Shown: piece by piece, positions 24,661 through 32,734 of the stretch
Numbering within the stretch: the first letter of the stretch is position 1
Layout: every line of letters begins with the position of its first letter
Translations under genes and position numbers: made by a program
Notes under the pieces: model-generated
The model's input: only the letters and a program-made list of their open reading frames with translations
Databases searched by the model: none
What the model was told of the DNA's origin: nothing
NCBI RefSeq assembly: GCF_003576375.1
Contig: NZ_QWGE01000003.1
Span: 248,001-312,000 of the forward strand
Direction of reading: 5' to 3'
DNA from: Pontibacter oryzae
Lineage (GTDB): Bacteria; Bacteroidota; Bacteroidia; Cytophagales; Hymenobacteraceae
Length of the DNA stretch: 64,000 bases

Positions 24661-26319
24661 ATGGCTACTCCCCGAATCCTTCCTCCCACGCCGGAGGCAC
24701 ACCAGTCGCAGTTGCTTATCGGTAGCATTTTAGAGCAATCGCTAAAGTATGAGCCAGACAGGGAAATCGTTTACCGCGACATCTCCCGCATTACCTACCG
24801 CGAGCTGAACAAGCGCGTGGCGCGGCTGGCAAACCTGCTTACCAACCACTTAGAGGTAGCGCAGGGGCAAACCGTTGCGTTCCTGGACTACGACAGCCAC
24901 CGCTACCTGGAGGGCTATTTTGCCATACCGATGGTGGGCGCTGTGCTGCACATGATCAACTTCAGGCTCTCTCCGGAGGAGATACTCTATACTATAAACC
25001 ACGCCGAGGATGCCGTTATTTTTTGCCACCAGGATTTCCTGCCCATACTTGAGGCGCTGCAGGGCAGAATGGAAATGGTAAAGAAGATCGTGCTGCTATC
25101 TGATTCCGGCGCTGAGGCGACATCGCCGTTGCCATTAGAAGGCGAGTATGAGAAACTGCTGCTAAACCAACCCGACAGCTATACTTTCCCGGACCTTCCG
25201 GAGGATGCCATTGCCACCACCTTTTATACTACCGGCACTACAGGGCTGCCCAAGGGCGTATACTTTTCGCACCGCCAGTTGGTGCTGCACACATTTGGGC
25301 TGGCTACTGCCCTGGGCGCTATGGATAATGCCGTTAAGATCGGCTCTAATGATGTGTACATGCCTATCACACCGATGTTCCACGTGCATGCCTGGGGTTT
25401 TCCGTACCTGGCCACTTTTCTGGGCATGCAGCAGGTTTACCCCGGCCGCTACGAGCCCGCCATGCTGCTGCAATTGGTGCTGAAGGAGAAAGTAACCATC
25501 TCGCACTGCGTGCCTACCATCCTTCAGATGCTTGTAAACAGCCCGCAGGTAAAATCCTTTAACCTTACAAATTGGAAAGTGGTTATAGGCGGCAGCGCAC
25601 TGCCTCGCGGCCTTGCTATGGCCGCTATGGGTTTGGGCATTGAGGTGATTACTGGCTACGGCATGTCCGAAACCTGCCCGGTGCTCTCGCTGACCTATCT
25701 CAACAAGAAAACAATGGCCCACCTGACCGAGGACCAGGAAGCCGATCTACGTATAAAAACTGGCCGCCCGATACAGATGGTGGACCTGCGGCTGATGAAC
25801 GAGGAGGGCCAGTTTTTGCCGAACGACGGTAAGTCTACGGGCGAGATTGTGGTGCGTGCGCCGTGGCTAACCCAAGGGTATTACAAGGATGAGGAGCGCA
25901 GCCTCGAGCTCTGGAAACACGGCTACCTGCACACCGGCGACATTGCCACCATCGACCCCGATGGCGTGATAACCATCACCGACCGTAAAAAGGATGTTAT
26001 CAAATCCGGGGGCGAGTGGATTTCCTCGTTGCTGCTGGAAAGCCTGATCTCGCAGCACCCCGACGTGCAGGAAACAGCCGTGGTGGCCGTGCCGGACCAA
26101 CGCTGGCAGGAGCGCCCGCTGGCTTTGGTGGTGGCCAAACCCGATACAAGTATAACCGACCAGGACTTGATCCGGCACATGGAGCAATTCTCGGACAGCG
26201 GTAAGATCAGCCATTACGCTGTACCTAAGCAGTTCCGGTTTGTTACCGAGATTCCGAAAACCAGCGTAGGCAAGATAGATAAGAAACGTATTAAAAAGGA
26301 ATTGGCTTCAGAAGACTGA
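24661..26319 (+). CDS. Long-chain fatty acid--CoA ligase (AMP-binding family)
   Basis: A 552-residue ANL-superfamily enzyme that activates a fatty acid as acyl-AMP, then acyl-CoA. The P-loop TFYTTGTTGLPKGVYFSHRQ is near 185-204, the second motif GYGMSETCPVLS near 330-341, then GEIVVRAPWLTQGYYKDE and the hinge Asp in YLHTGDIATIDPDG. It continues TDRKKDVIKSGGEWISS and ends with the catalytic Lys in PKTSVGKIDKK. The substrate chain length cannot be read; medium to long chains are usual for this subgroup. It precedes the PH-domain gene by 56 nt on the same strand. Confidence 0.92.
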   Translation: MATPRILPPTPEAHQSQLLIGSILEQSLKYEPDREIVYRDISRITYRELNKRVARLANLLTNHLEVAQGQTVAFLDYDSHRYLEGYFAIPMVGAVLHMINFRLSPEEILYTINHAEDAVIFCHQDFLPILEALQGRMEMVKKIVLLSDSGAEATSPLPLEGEYEKLLLNQPDSYTFPDLPEDAIATTFYTTGTTGLPKGVYFSHRQLVLHTFGLATALGAMDNAVKIGSNDVYMPITPMFHVHAWGFPYLATFLGMQQVYPGRYEPAMLLQLVLKEKVTISHCVPTILQMLVNSPQVKSFNLTNWKVVIGGSALPRGLAMAAMGLGIEVITGYGMSETCPVLSLTYLNKKTMAHLTEDQEADLRIKTGRPIQMVDLRLMNEEGQFLPNDGKSTGEIVVRAPWLTQGYYKDEERSLELWKHGYLHTGDIATIDPDGVITITDRKKDVIKSGGEWISSLLLESLISQHPDVQETAVVAVPDQRWQERPLALVVAKPDTSITDQDLIRHMEQFSDSGKISHYAVPKQFRFVTEIPKTSVGKIDKKRIKKELASED

Positions 26320-26336
26320 TTGCCATGAAGTCATAC

Positions 26337-26366
26337 TTATCCACAGTATCAACATAGTTATCAACA
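26337..26366 (+). promoter_or_regulatory. Cluster of three DnaA-box-like 9-mers
   Basis: TTATCCACA (26337-26345, the perfect DnaA consensus) is followed directly by GTATCAACA (26346-26354) and, after 3 nt, TTATCAACA (26358-26366). They fill most of the 56-nt spacer upstream of the PH-domain gene, all in the same orientation. Confidence 0.5.
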
Positions 26367-26375
26367 TAAACACAT

Positions 26376-26756
26376 ATGGGATTATTAAGCGGCATGATGG
26401 GACACGCATCAGAGGTGTCTATCGAGAAAATTACCAGGGAGTTTCAGCCTATACTTATCGACGACGAACGCATAGAACGCGCCTATAAACTGATCCGGGA
26501 TATGCTGGTATTTACCAACAAGCGCCTTATACTTGTAAACAAGCAAGGCCTTACCGGCTCTAAAATCGATTATCAAAGTATACCTTATGGCAGCATCAAG
26601 ATGTTCTCAAAAGAAAGTGCCGGCATCGGTGATCTAGATGCAGAACTAAAGATCTGGCTAACCGGTGAGTCGGAACCAACTATCAAGCAGGACTTCCGGA
26701 AAGGCGACAATATTAACGAGGCCTACCGTGTACTGAGCAAGTATGTTTTGAAATGA
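26376..26756 (+). CDS. Bacterial PH-domain protein
   Basis: A 126-residue protein with the bacterial pleckstrin-homology pattern (bPH type): a strand ending FTNKRLILVNKQGLTGSK near 47-64, then IDYQSIPYGSIKMFSKES near 65-82 and DLDAELKIWL near 88-97. Such proteins are usually soluble, form rings or oligomers, and have unknown partners. The start is the ATG at 26376. The TGA stop is followed after a single base by the left inverted repeat that brackets the DUF559 gene. Confidence 0.85.
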   Translation: MGLLSGMMGHASEVSIEKITREFQPILIDDERIERAYKLIRDMLVFTNKRLILVNKQGLTGSKIDYQSIPYGSIKMFSKESAGIGDLDAELKIWLTGESEPTIKQDFRKGDNINEAYRVLSKYVLK

Positions 26757-26757
26757 G

Positions 26758-26792
26758 ACCTCCCCCTGCCCCCTCCTAAAAACAGGAGGGGG
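26758..26792. repeat. Left arm of a 35-bp perfect inverted repeat flanking the DUF559 gene
   Basis: A C-rich 35-mer that is the exact reverse complement of 27274-27308. Within it CCCCCTCCT and AGGAGGGGG form a 9-bp stem with a 6-nt loop. It starts 2 nt after the PH-domain stop codon and ends 6 nt before the DUF559 stop. Confidence 0.9.
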
Positions 26793-26798
26793 AACTCT

Positions 26799-27167
26799 TT
26801 AAGAGATATTGAAAGTTGCGTCTATTCGCTGCAGCACTGCTTCCGGTTGCTCAAACACTTCATCATTCCTAATCCGGATTACTTTGTAACCTAGAAACAG
26901 AAGTGTTTCATCCCGTACCTGGTCATTTGCGATAGCTTCAGCTGTGTCGTGCACAGCTCCATCTAATTCAATCACCAACCTTTCTGAAGCACAATAGAAG
27001 TCTACGATGTAACTCCCAATACTATGCTGCCTCCTGAACTTCCGCCCGCCGACTTTGTGCTTTCGGAGCAGGTACCAAAGTTCTTCCTCCGCTGGCGTCA
27101 TACTATTCCGTAAGAGCGCACGCTCAATTTTTAAATTCGGGATGCTGTGCAACTGGTCTTTGCGCAT
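26799..27167 (-). CDS. DUF559 family, Vsr-like endonuclease-fold protein
   Basis: A 122-residue protein of the DUF559 family, related to very-short-patch-repair endonucleases and the PD-(D/E)XK fold. It begins with a basic helical part, then SMTPAEEELWYLLR (22-35) and the conserved KFRRQHSIGSYIVDFYCASE (43-62). The putative metal ligands are Asp56 and the pair Glu67/Asp69 in VIELDGAVH, with GYKVIRIRNDEV near 93-104. The gene lies inside a perfect 35-bp inverted-repeat pair and is preceded by the rimO terminator, so it needs its own promoter. A nuclease role in moving or maintaining the surrounding repeat is an attractive inference, not proven. Confidence 0.88.
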   Translation of the reverse strand: MRKDQLHSIPNLKIERALLRNSMTPAEEELWYLLRKHKVGGRKFRRQHSIGSYIVDFYCASERLVIELDGAVHDTAEAIANDQVRDETLLFLGYKVIRIRNDEVFEQPEAVLQRIDATFNIS

Positions 27168-27220
27168 AAGCTTCTGCTTTGCGAGCTAACATCTATATGC
27201 ATTAACTATGTTCCAGAAAA

Positions 27221-27259
27221 AAGCGAAAGCCTTACTCTTTTTGAGTAAGGCTTTCGCTT
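27221..27259 (-). terminator. Terminator of rimO, inside the inverted-repeat bracket
   Basis: A perfect 17-bp stem (27221-27237 with 27243-27259) with a 5-nt T loop. On the minus strand a TTTT run follows. It lies about 50 nt downstream of the rimO stop, beyond the right arm of the repeat. Confidence 0.9.
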
Positions 27260-27273
27260 GGTTATATGCTACA

Positions 27274-27308
27274 CCCCCTCCTGTTTTTAGGAGGGGGCAG
27301 GGGGAGGT
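27274..27308. repeat. Right arm of the 35-bp inverted repeat
   Basis: The exact inverted copy of 26758-26792. Its outer end falls on the last base of the rimO stop codon, so the bracketed segment fits precisely between the two convergent stop codons. Confidence 0.9.
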
Positions 27309-28621
27309 TAATTTACCACTTCCCCATACAAATCGAAATCTGAGGCATCGGTGATCTTTACGTTGGCGAAGTCGCCGAGGCGCACGTAGTTGCTATCGGC
27401 TGGCACCAATACTTCGTTATCCACCTCTGGAGAGTCGTATTGCGTACGGCCAACAAAATAACCGCTCTCTTTACGGTCGAACAGTACTTTGTATGTATTG
27501 CCAACTTTCTCTTCGTTCATCTCTACAGAAATGCCTTGCTGCAACTCCATAATGGCATCGGCACGGTCCTGCTTCACCTCTTCCGGCACATTATCTTCCA
27601 AAGTATAAGAATGCGTATTATCCTCGTGCGAGTACGTAAAAATACCTAAGCGGTCGAAGCGCGTTTCCTCTACCCAGTCGTATAGCTCCTGGAAATCCTG
27701 GTCGGTTTCGCCGGGGTGGCCGGCAATAAGCGTAGTTCTTAGAGCGATGTCTGGCACGCGCTGGCGGATTTGGTCTACCAACTCAATAGTGCGGCGCTTG
27801 CTGATGCCGCGGCGCATGGTCTTGAGCATGTTATCGGAGATGTGCTGCAGCGGCATATCCAAGTACTTGCAGATATTGTCGCGTTCGTTCATCACATCGA
27901 ATACCTCCATCGGAAACTGCGATGGGTAGGCGTACTGCATGCGTATCCACTCGATGCCATTTACATCTGAAAGATTTTTCAATAAATCGGCCAGCTTGCG
28001 CTCTCCGTAATGCTGCAGTCCGTAGTAAGTAAGGTCCTGGGCAATAAGTACCAGTTCTTTGGTACCCATGCTTGCCAACCTCGACGCTTCTTTAACCAGA
28101 TCCTCAATAGGTCGGTCAACGTGTTTGCCGCGCATTAAAGGGATGGCACAAAACGAGCAAGGACGGTTACAGCCTTCGGCAATCTTAAAGTATGCGTAGT
28201 GAGAAGGAGTTGTCAGTAAACGCTCGCCAATCAGCTCGTGCTTGTAGTCGGCCTCCAGTTTCTTGAGTAATTGCGGCAGCTCCAGGGTGCCAAAGTATGC
28301 ATCTACCTGCGGAATCTCTGCTTCTAAAGAGTCCTTGTAGCGCTGCGAAAGGCAACCTGTTACGTATAGCTTGTCGATCTGGCCAGACTCTTTGGCCTCG
28401 GCGTAGCGCAGAATCGTATCGATAGACTCCTGCTTGGCATTGTCTATAAAGCCACAAGTGTTAACGATGATGATGTTGGAATCATCCTGCTCAGACTCGT
28501 GCGCCACATCAAACTCATTGGCACGCAGCTGCCCCATCAACACTTCCGAGTCTACCAGGTTTTTAGAGCAACCCAAGGTAACTACGTTTACTTTATCTCT
28601 TTTTAAACTTCTTACTTTCAC
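27308..28621 (-). CDS. rimO: Ribosomal protein S12 methylthiotransferase
   Basis: A 437-residue radical SAM methylthiotransferase that modifies the conserved Asp of ribosomal protein S12. The UPF0004 N-terminal domain has Cys18, Cys56 and Cys90 for the auxiliary cluster. The radical SAM motif AEGCNRPCSFC gives Cys151, 155 and 158, and a C-terminal TRAM domain ends near residue 430. LGCSKNLVDSEVLMGQL distinguishes RimO from MiaB. The start is the GTG at 28621, just upstream of KVRSLKRDKVNVVTLGCS; no ATG fits as well. In this phylum it commonly sits near ftsY and rpmB, as here. Confidence 0.95.
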   Translation of the reverse strand: MKVRSLKRDKVNVVTLGCSKNLVDSEVLMGQLRANEFDVAHESEQDDSNIIIVNTCGFIDNAKQESIDTILRYAEAKESGQIDKLYVTGCLSQRYKDSLEAEIPQVDAYFGTLELPQLLKKLEADYKHELIGERLLTTPSHYAYFKIAEGCNRPCSFCAIPLMRGKHVDRPIEDLVKEASRLASMGTKELVLIAQDLTYYGLQHYGERKLADLLKNLSDVNGIEWIRMQYAYPSQFPMEVFDVMNERDNICKYLDMPLQHISDNMLKTMRRGISKRRTIELVDQIRQRVPDIALRTTLIAGHPGETDQDFQELYDWVEETRFDRLGIFTYSHEDNTHSYTLEDNVPEEVKQDRADAIMELQQGISVEMNEEKVGNTYKVLFDRKESGYFVGRTQYDSPEVDNEVLVPADSNYVRLGDFANVKITDASDFDLYGEVVN

Positions 28622-28731
28622 TTATGTATGTATTAGCGCATTAATCCTTAGTAACTGGAAACCAATGCGGGCCTGTATTAGTTCGATTGGCAACGTTGCT
28701 GCAAAAGTACGATTTGTTTGGCTAATAACAG

Positions 28732-28757
28732 AACAGCCCGCTGAATAGCAGGCTGTT
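28732..28757 (-). terminator. Terminator of the 28815-29261 gene
   Basis: AACAGCC (28732-28738) pairs with GGCTGTT (28751-28757), with extra GCT/AGC pairs inside. On the minus strand it is followed by CTGTTATTAG. It lies about 58 nt past the stop at 28815. Confidence 0.6.
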
Positions 28758-28814
28758 TGTTTTGAAAAGGCATGTTTGGATCAAGCTTTTTAGTATTTAA
28801 CAGCCATCAAAGGC

Positions 28815-29261
28815 CTACCATATAAATTTAGCTCTACGGGCTCTGAACGATTTCGTCATTCGCGGCTTGCGGAGCCATTCCCTTACAGCGCCAGGGCTTT
28901 TTAGCAGCTTAACCTCAATTGGCAATTGGTAAGTAGTAACAAGTAGCAGAATTACCTGGTATAGGTTATTGTCCCAGAGGTAATCCGGCGACTCCAGGAG
29001 AGCTATCTTTTTAAGCGGTGTATTTGGTATATTATGGATGAAATAGTCAATTAGCTCCTCGGAGAGGACACCACCGGCTGGTATGCCAGAGTCTATGAGC
29101 AAGTTCGGCACTTGTTTCTTCTGCACGGTATCAAATAAGGAAACAACGGTCTGAAAGAACTCAAGCGATTCTACACTTAAATCATCAGACCATTTCGCAC
29201 TCAAAAGATTAAGCGTATTGTCGAATGCTAACTCCATGGAATCATCCTTTTTTACAATCAT
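28815..29261 (-). CDS. Hypothetical protein, possibly STAS/SpoIIAA-like
   Basis: A 148-residue soluble protein. The pattern of an N-terminal strand with a Trp (NLLSAKWSDDLSVESLEF), a middle strand NLLIDSGIPAGGV, a KKIALLES strand and a final LPIEVKLLKSPGAVREWLRK resembles the SpoIIAA/STAS-like proteins common in Cytophagales, which have no assigned role. The basic end KSFRARRAKFIW is unusual. Confidence in the fold is low. It is flanked by AT-rich DNA and has its own terminator. Confidence 0.55.
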   Translation of the reverse strand: MIVKKDDSMELAFDNTLNLLSAKWSDDLSVESLEFFQTVVSLFDTVQKKQVPNLLIDSGIPAGGVLSEELIDYFIHNIPNTPLKKIALLESPDYLWDNNLYQVILLLVTTYQLPIEVKLLKSPGAVREWLRKPRMTKSFRARRAKFIW

Positions 29262-29582
29262 AACCCGCGCTACCTTAAAAATTGAATCCTAATTTATAAA
29301 CCATTGTTCATAATTTCACAATTATATTCCATTAATTCTACCCTATAACATAAAATTTTAGTTAAAAATGAGAGGAATGGCTTAAACTAGCTCAAAAAAT
29401 GCACTTAGCTATAAAGTTGAGAATTGCATACAGCACCTCGTGTTATGTGCAAGTCACATAACAGTGAGCAATAGCCATACTTTGTTAAATATTATACTTA
29501 GGAGAAGAGGTGAACCAAATGAAAGGAAGGCAGCCACATCATTTTGCTAGCACCCAATTGTAGTGTAGAGAAGGGAAGTTAC
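29262..29582. other. AT-rich non-coding region
   Basis: About 320 bases of A/T-rich DNA. It should contain the promoter of the 28815-29261 gene. I see no gene or strong hairpin. Confidence 0.5.
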
Positions 29583-30110
29583 TTAATAGTTTGCCTGGTA
29601 GTTAATCTGGAACTCAACATTTGTAACCTGCCCTTGTTGCACCTCAATTGGGAAAACGTTGTTCTCGCCATCATATTGGTTTGCGTAAAAGCCTTTTTCC
29701 TCTTTCGAGAACAAACTATACTTACCTGGCTCTAAGCTTACCGAGAAGCTGCCATTGGCATCGGTGGTGAATTGTGCAACAAGTTTTGCCTGGATGTTGG
29801 CGTGGAAAACACCATCCGTGGACGTGGTTTGCGAAGAATTAGTAAGCTCATATACATACATGGTACGCTGCACACCTCTGCCTTTACTCGGCGGTGCATC
29901 CGGTGAGGGCATTTGGTTGCCCGCTACCCATAGTACCTTGCCGGTTATGCCCTGCTCTACCGGGGCCGGCTGTTGCTCGTCCTGCGCCATATGCACCTGG
30001 TTTTGCGCTGGCATAGTTTGCTCTTGCTCGCTCTGGGATTGATGCGCGTTTTGGGCACCGTTGCACTGCGATAGCAGCAGGGCCAGTGGCATTAACAGGA
30101 GCCTTACCAT
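29583..30110 (-). CDS. Lipoprotein with carboxypeptidase-regulatory-like beta domain
   Basis: A 175-residue protein with a lipoprotein signal (LLLMPLALLLSQC, Cys at 16), a Gln/Glu-rich linker (17-55) and a beta-sandwich domain (about 55-175). The segment TTDANGSFSVSLEPGKYSLF is the signature of carboxypeptidase-regulatory-like/CnaB-type domains. It is anchored in the periplasm, probably to the outer membrane. It lies 11 nt downstream of ftsY, so it is probably the last gene of the rpmG-DUF4295-ftsY transcript. Confidence 0.75.
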   Translation of the reverse strand: MVRLLLMPLALLLSQCNGAQNAHQSQSEQEQTMPAQNQVHMAQDEQQPAPVEQGITGKVLWVAGNQMPSPDAPPSKGRGVQRTMYVYELTNSSQTTSTDGVFHANIQAKLVAQFTTDANGSFSVSLEPGKYSLFSKEEKGFYANQYDGENNVFPIEVQQGQVTNVEFQINYQANY

Positions 30111-30121
30111 ACGTAGTATAC

Positions 30122-31081
30122 TTATTTGCGTGAGAAGAAAGAGTCTACAAATTCGTGCTTGTCGAATAGTTGCAGGTCTTCAATTTTCTCGCCAACTCCG
30201 ATATACTTTACCGGAATTTTAAATTCGTCAGAAATACCAATCACCACACCGCCTTTTGCCGTACCGTCCAGCTTGGTAATAGCTAACGCCGTTACATCGG
30301 TAGCCTTTGTAAATTCGCGGGCCTGTAGCAACGCGTTTTGGCCTGTGCTGCCATCCAGCACCAACAGCACCTCATGCGGTGTGTCTGGTGTTATCTTCTG
30401 CATCACGCGCTTGATCTTGGAAAGCTCGTTCATCAGTCCCACTTTGTTGTGCAGTCGTCCGGCAGTGTCGATAATCACCACATCGGCGTTCATCTCCACA
30501 CCTTTCTTCACAGCATCGTAGGCCACAGAGGCTGGATCGGTGTTCATGCCATGCGAAATAACAGGCACGCCCACACGCTCGCCCCAGATGATGAGTTGGT
30601 CTACGGCAGCGGCCCGGAACGTATCGGCAGCGCCAAGCACTACCTGTTTACCCGCTTTGTGGAACTGGGCCGCCAGCTTTCCGATGGTGGTTGTTTTGCC
30701 CACACCGTTTACGCCAACAACCATAATCACATATGGTTTGATGTCTTTCGGCAGCTCGAAGTTGGCACCGTCGCCAGCGCGGTTCTCTTCAAGGAGAGCG
30801 GCAATCTCTTCGCGTAGGATACCATCCAGCTCGTCAGTGCTCACATACTTATCACGGGCCACACGTTTCTCAATGCGGTCAATGATCTTGACAGTTGTTT
30901 CTACTCCTACATCGGCATGCACCAGAATCTCTTCCAACTCATCAAGCACTTCCACGTCTACTGTGGATTTTCCGATAACAGCCTTGCTTAGCTGGCCGAA
31001 AAAGTTGCTCTTGGTTTTCTCGAGGCCTTTGTCCAGCGATTCTTTTTTCTTCTCTTTGCTGAAAAAGTCAAAAATTCCCAT
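30122..31081 (-). CDS. ftsY: Signal recognition particle receptor FtsY
   Basis: A 319-residue SRP GTPase that docks ribosome-SRP complexes at the membrane. A short N-terminal charged region replaces the long acidic A domain of E. coli. The N domain follows, then the G domain with GVNGVGKTTTIGKLA (G1, about 123-137), DTFRAAAVDQL, DTAGRLHN (G3) and TKLDGTAKGG (G4). It ends in the usual KYIGVGEKIEDLQLFD. It is encoded after rpmG and DUF4295, the conserved Bacteroidota arrangement. Confidence 0.96.
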   Translation of the reverse strand: MGIFDFFSKEKKKESLDKGLEKTKSNFFGQLSKAVIGKSTVDVEVLDELEEILVHADVGVETTVKIIDRIEKRVARDKYVSTDELDGILREEIAALLEENRAGDGANFELPKDIKPYVIMVVGVNGVGKTTTIGKLAAQFHKAGKQVVLGAADTFRAAAVDQLIIWGERVGVPVISHGMNTDPASVAYDAVKKGVEMNADVVIIDTAGRLHNKVGLMNELSKIKRVMQKITPDTPHEVLLVLDGSTGQNALLQAREFTKATDVTALAITKLDGTAKGGVVIGISDEFKIPVKYIGVGEKIEDLQLFDKHEFVDSFFSRK

Positions 31082-31194
31082 GCCGGTTTATGATGTAGGG
31101 TGAATGCTATCTAGGTGATACGGTAATATACTAAAAAAGTCCCAGTAAAGGGACTTCTTCATGTTATCTATCTATCGATGTAGAGTAGGCTGTA

Positions 31195-31350
31195 TTATTT
31201 CTTAGCAAGGAACTCCTGTACTTTGTCTACAGGTACCATTTCCTCTTTAAAGCTGTAAGCACCAGTTTTTGGAGATCTCACAGCCTTTATTACTTTCGCC
31301 CAGTCTTTACCTGTAGCGGTTTTTAGGGTTGCAACTACCTTCTTAGCCAT
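31195..31350 (-). CDS. DUF4295 small protein
   Basis: A 51-residue basic protein starting MAKKVVATLKTATGKDWAKV and ending VDKVQEFLAKK. The frame is closed by TAA at 31197-31195. It lies between rpmG (2 nt upstream) and ftsY, the typical place of DUF4295 in this phylum. Its size, charge and position suggest a ribosome-associated protein, but its function is not known to me. Confidence 0.88.
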   Translation of the reverse strand: MAKKVVATLKTATGKDWAKVIKAVRSPKTGAYSFKEEMVPVDKVQEFLAKK

Positions 31351-31352
31351 GG

Positions 31353-31541
31353 TTATTTAATTTCTTTATGTACAGTTACTTTTTTCAACACAGAGTTATA
31401 CTTCTTCAGCTCAAGACGCTCTGGAGTATTTTTTCTGTTTTTGGTAGTGATGTACCTTGAAGTTCCAGGCATGCCAGTAGCTTTATGCTCTGTGCACTCC
31501 ATAATAACCTGGATTCTATTACCTTTTGCTTTTTTAGCCAT
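31353..31541 (-). CDS. rpmG: 50S ribosomal protein L33
   Basis: A 62-residue protein beginning [20 protein letters not shown] with the L33 core [20 protein letters not shown]. Only one Cys is present, so it is the zinc-free form. It heads the rpmG-DUF4295-ftsY operon under the promoter at 31570-31601. Confidence 0.95.
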   Translation of the reverse strand: MAKKAKGNRIQVIMECTEHKATGMPGTSRYITTKNRKNTPERLELKKYNSVLKKVTVHKEIK

Positions 31542-31569
31542 CTCGACAGTAATTTTTTATTTAGGACTG

Positions 31570-31601
31570 CAAATATAAAAGCTTAAATCTCTAATTACAA
31601 A
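31570..31601 (-). promoter_or_regulatory. Promoter of the rpmG-DUF4295-ftsY operon
   Basis: On the minus strand: TTTG (31601-31598), a 20-nt spacer and TATATTTG (31577-31570), a full match to the Bacteroidota sigma-ABfr consensus. The rpmG ATG is about 29 nt downstream of it. Confidence 0.8.
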
Positions 31602-31710
31602 CAATGTATAAATTTTCTTGTGAAACCTCTTTAAGATGCTTCACAACATTTACACGCGCTGTACAATGCGCCGTCCCCCGCGAGAGGCGAACAGCAAAGG
31701 TCGAAAAAAA

Positions 31711-31753
31711 CGGCAACGGAGGGGACCTGTCAGACAGCTTCTCTCCGTTGCCG
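31711..31753 (-). terminator. Terminator of rpmB
   Basis: An 11-bp stem CGGCAACGGAG/CTCCGTTGCCG (31711-31721 with 31743-31753) whose loop holds a second small hairpin (CTGTC-A-GACAG). On the minus strand TTTTTTT follows. Confidence 0.85.
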
Positions 31754-31852
31754 ATGTTTTATTCTAAAGTACCAGATGGCTTTCCCGGTCTGTATCTGAT
31801 TTGCGCCACAGCCTAAACTACCGCACACTTACAACCGGAAGAGATGCCAATA

Positions 31853-32092
31853 CTAGTACATAATGTAGCCTTGCTCTACTGCTTTCTTCAACACTGCAGT
31901 AATACCATTCTTGTTGATGGTTCTCAGTGCAGATGTAGATACTTTCAGCGTTACCCAAGCATCCTCTTCTGGGATGTAGAAGCGCTTCTTCTGTAGGTTT
32001 GGATAAAATTTACGCTTCGTCTTGTTATTAGCGTGAGAAACGTTGTTACCTACTTGTGGTCTTTTACCTGTTAAGTCGCAAACTCGTGCCAT
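31853..32092 (-). CDS. rpmB: 50S ribosomal protein L28
   Basis: A 79-residue protein beginning [20 protein letters not shown] with the L28 core [20 protein letters not shown] single Cys remains of the zinc motif. It has its own terminator, so L28 and L33 are separately transcribed here despite adjacency. Confidence 0.96.
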   Translation of the reverse strand: MARVCDLTGKRPQVGNNVSHANNKTKRKFYPNLQKKRFYIPEEDAWVTLKVSTSALRTINKNGITAVLKKAVEQGYIMY

Positions 32093-32226
32093 CTTGTATT
32101 CTTTTCTGGTTTATTTCAATAGGGGTGCAAATATCTATAAAAAGATACAGAATATCAAACGTGTATCTAAAAATTTACGCTCAATGTGTAGCATCTGCCA
32201 CACAAAGCAAGTTTAGGTAACATTTT

Positions 32227-32451
32227 TTATACTTTGCCCGGCTTACTCGCAGCCTGCTTCACCTTTTCATGGAAACCATACGGGCAATGTCGGCAGCCGT
32301 TTTCGCAGCACCAGCCACGCTCGGAAAGATATTTGGCCGTAAGTACCATCCGCCCCTGCTCGTTAAAGTAAAAGTCTTCTCCTTCTGTTAATTTCTGGCT
32401 CAACGCTTTGCAATTTATTTTTCTGCGCAAATAACGCCATTTATCCTTCAT
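32227..32451 (-). CDS. DUF5522 Cys-rich small protein
   Basis: A 74-residue protein with the conserved end RGWCCENGCRHCPYGFH; the four Cys and a His could bind zinc or an iron-sulfur cluster. The preceding part EDFYFNEQGRMVLTAKYLSE is also typical of DUF5522. Its function is unknown. It lies 134 nt upstream of rpmB on the same strand. Confidence 0.85.
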   Translation of the reverse strand: MKDKWRYLRRKINCKALSQKLTEGEDFYFNEQGRMVLTAKYLSERGWCCENGCRHCPYGFHEKVKQAASKPGKV

Positions 32452-32623
32452 CCATCAAAAACATGCACTACTAATACCTCTAACTCTACGGCATGCGCAA
32501 CGAGTTTGAGGCATAACCAACTCGGCCTGATGACCAGCACATACGCCCTGTATGCCCTCGCCGGCTTTGATGCGTTATGGGCCATTGCAAACGCGGGCTT
32601 TAACCACGTACTTAAACCCAAAG

Positions 32624-32654
32624 TTTGAATCTGGCCCTTAAATCGCTATTTTTG
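32624..32654 (+). promoter_or_regulatory. Promoter of rocD
   Basis: TTTG at 32624-32627, a 19-nt spacer and TATTTTTG at 32647-32654: a perfect Bacteroidota promoter. The leader to the ATG at 32735 is about 75 nt. Confidence 0.8.
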
Positions 32655-32734
32655 AAAACTATAAAATGATTTATCTGTAATTGTAAATAAGATAGGCCAT
32701 ACGCCTTCCATCACTAGAAAAACAATCAAAAACT

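Larger units (their letters stand above)
31542..31852. other. Spacer between rpmB and rpmG
   Basis: About 310 bases. It holds the rpmG promoter (31570-31601) and the rpmB terminator (31711-31753). I see no gene in it. Confidence 0.6.

Noticed and set aside
32530-32628. Short open frame reading MTSTYALYALAGFDALWAIA
   Set aside because: Only about 33 codons, no start signal, and its end lies in the -33 region of the rocD promoter. It might be a gene remnant but I cannot support it.
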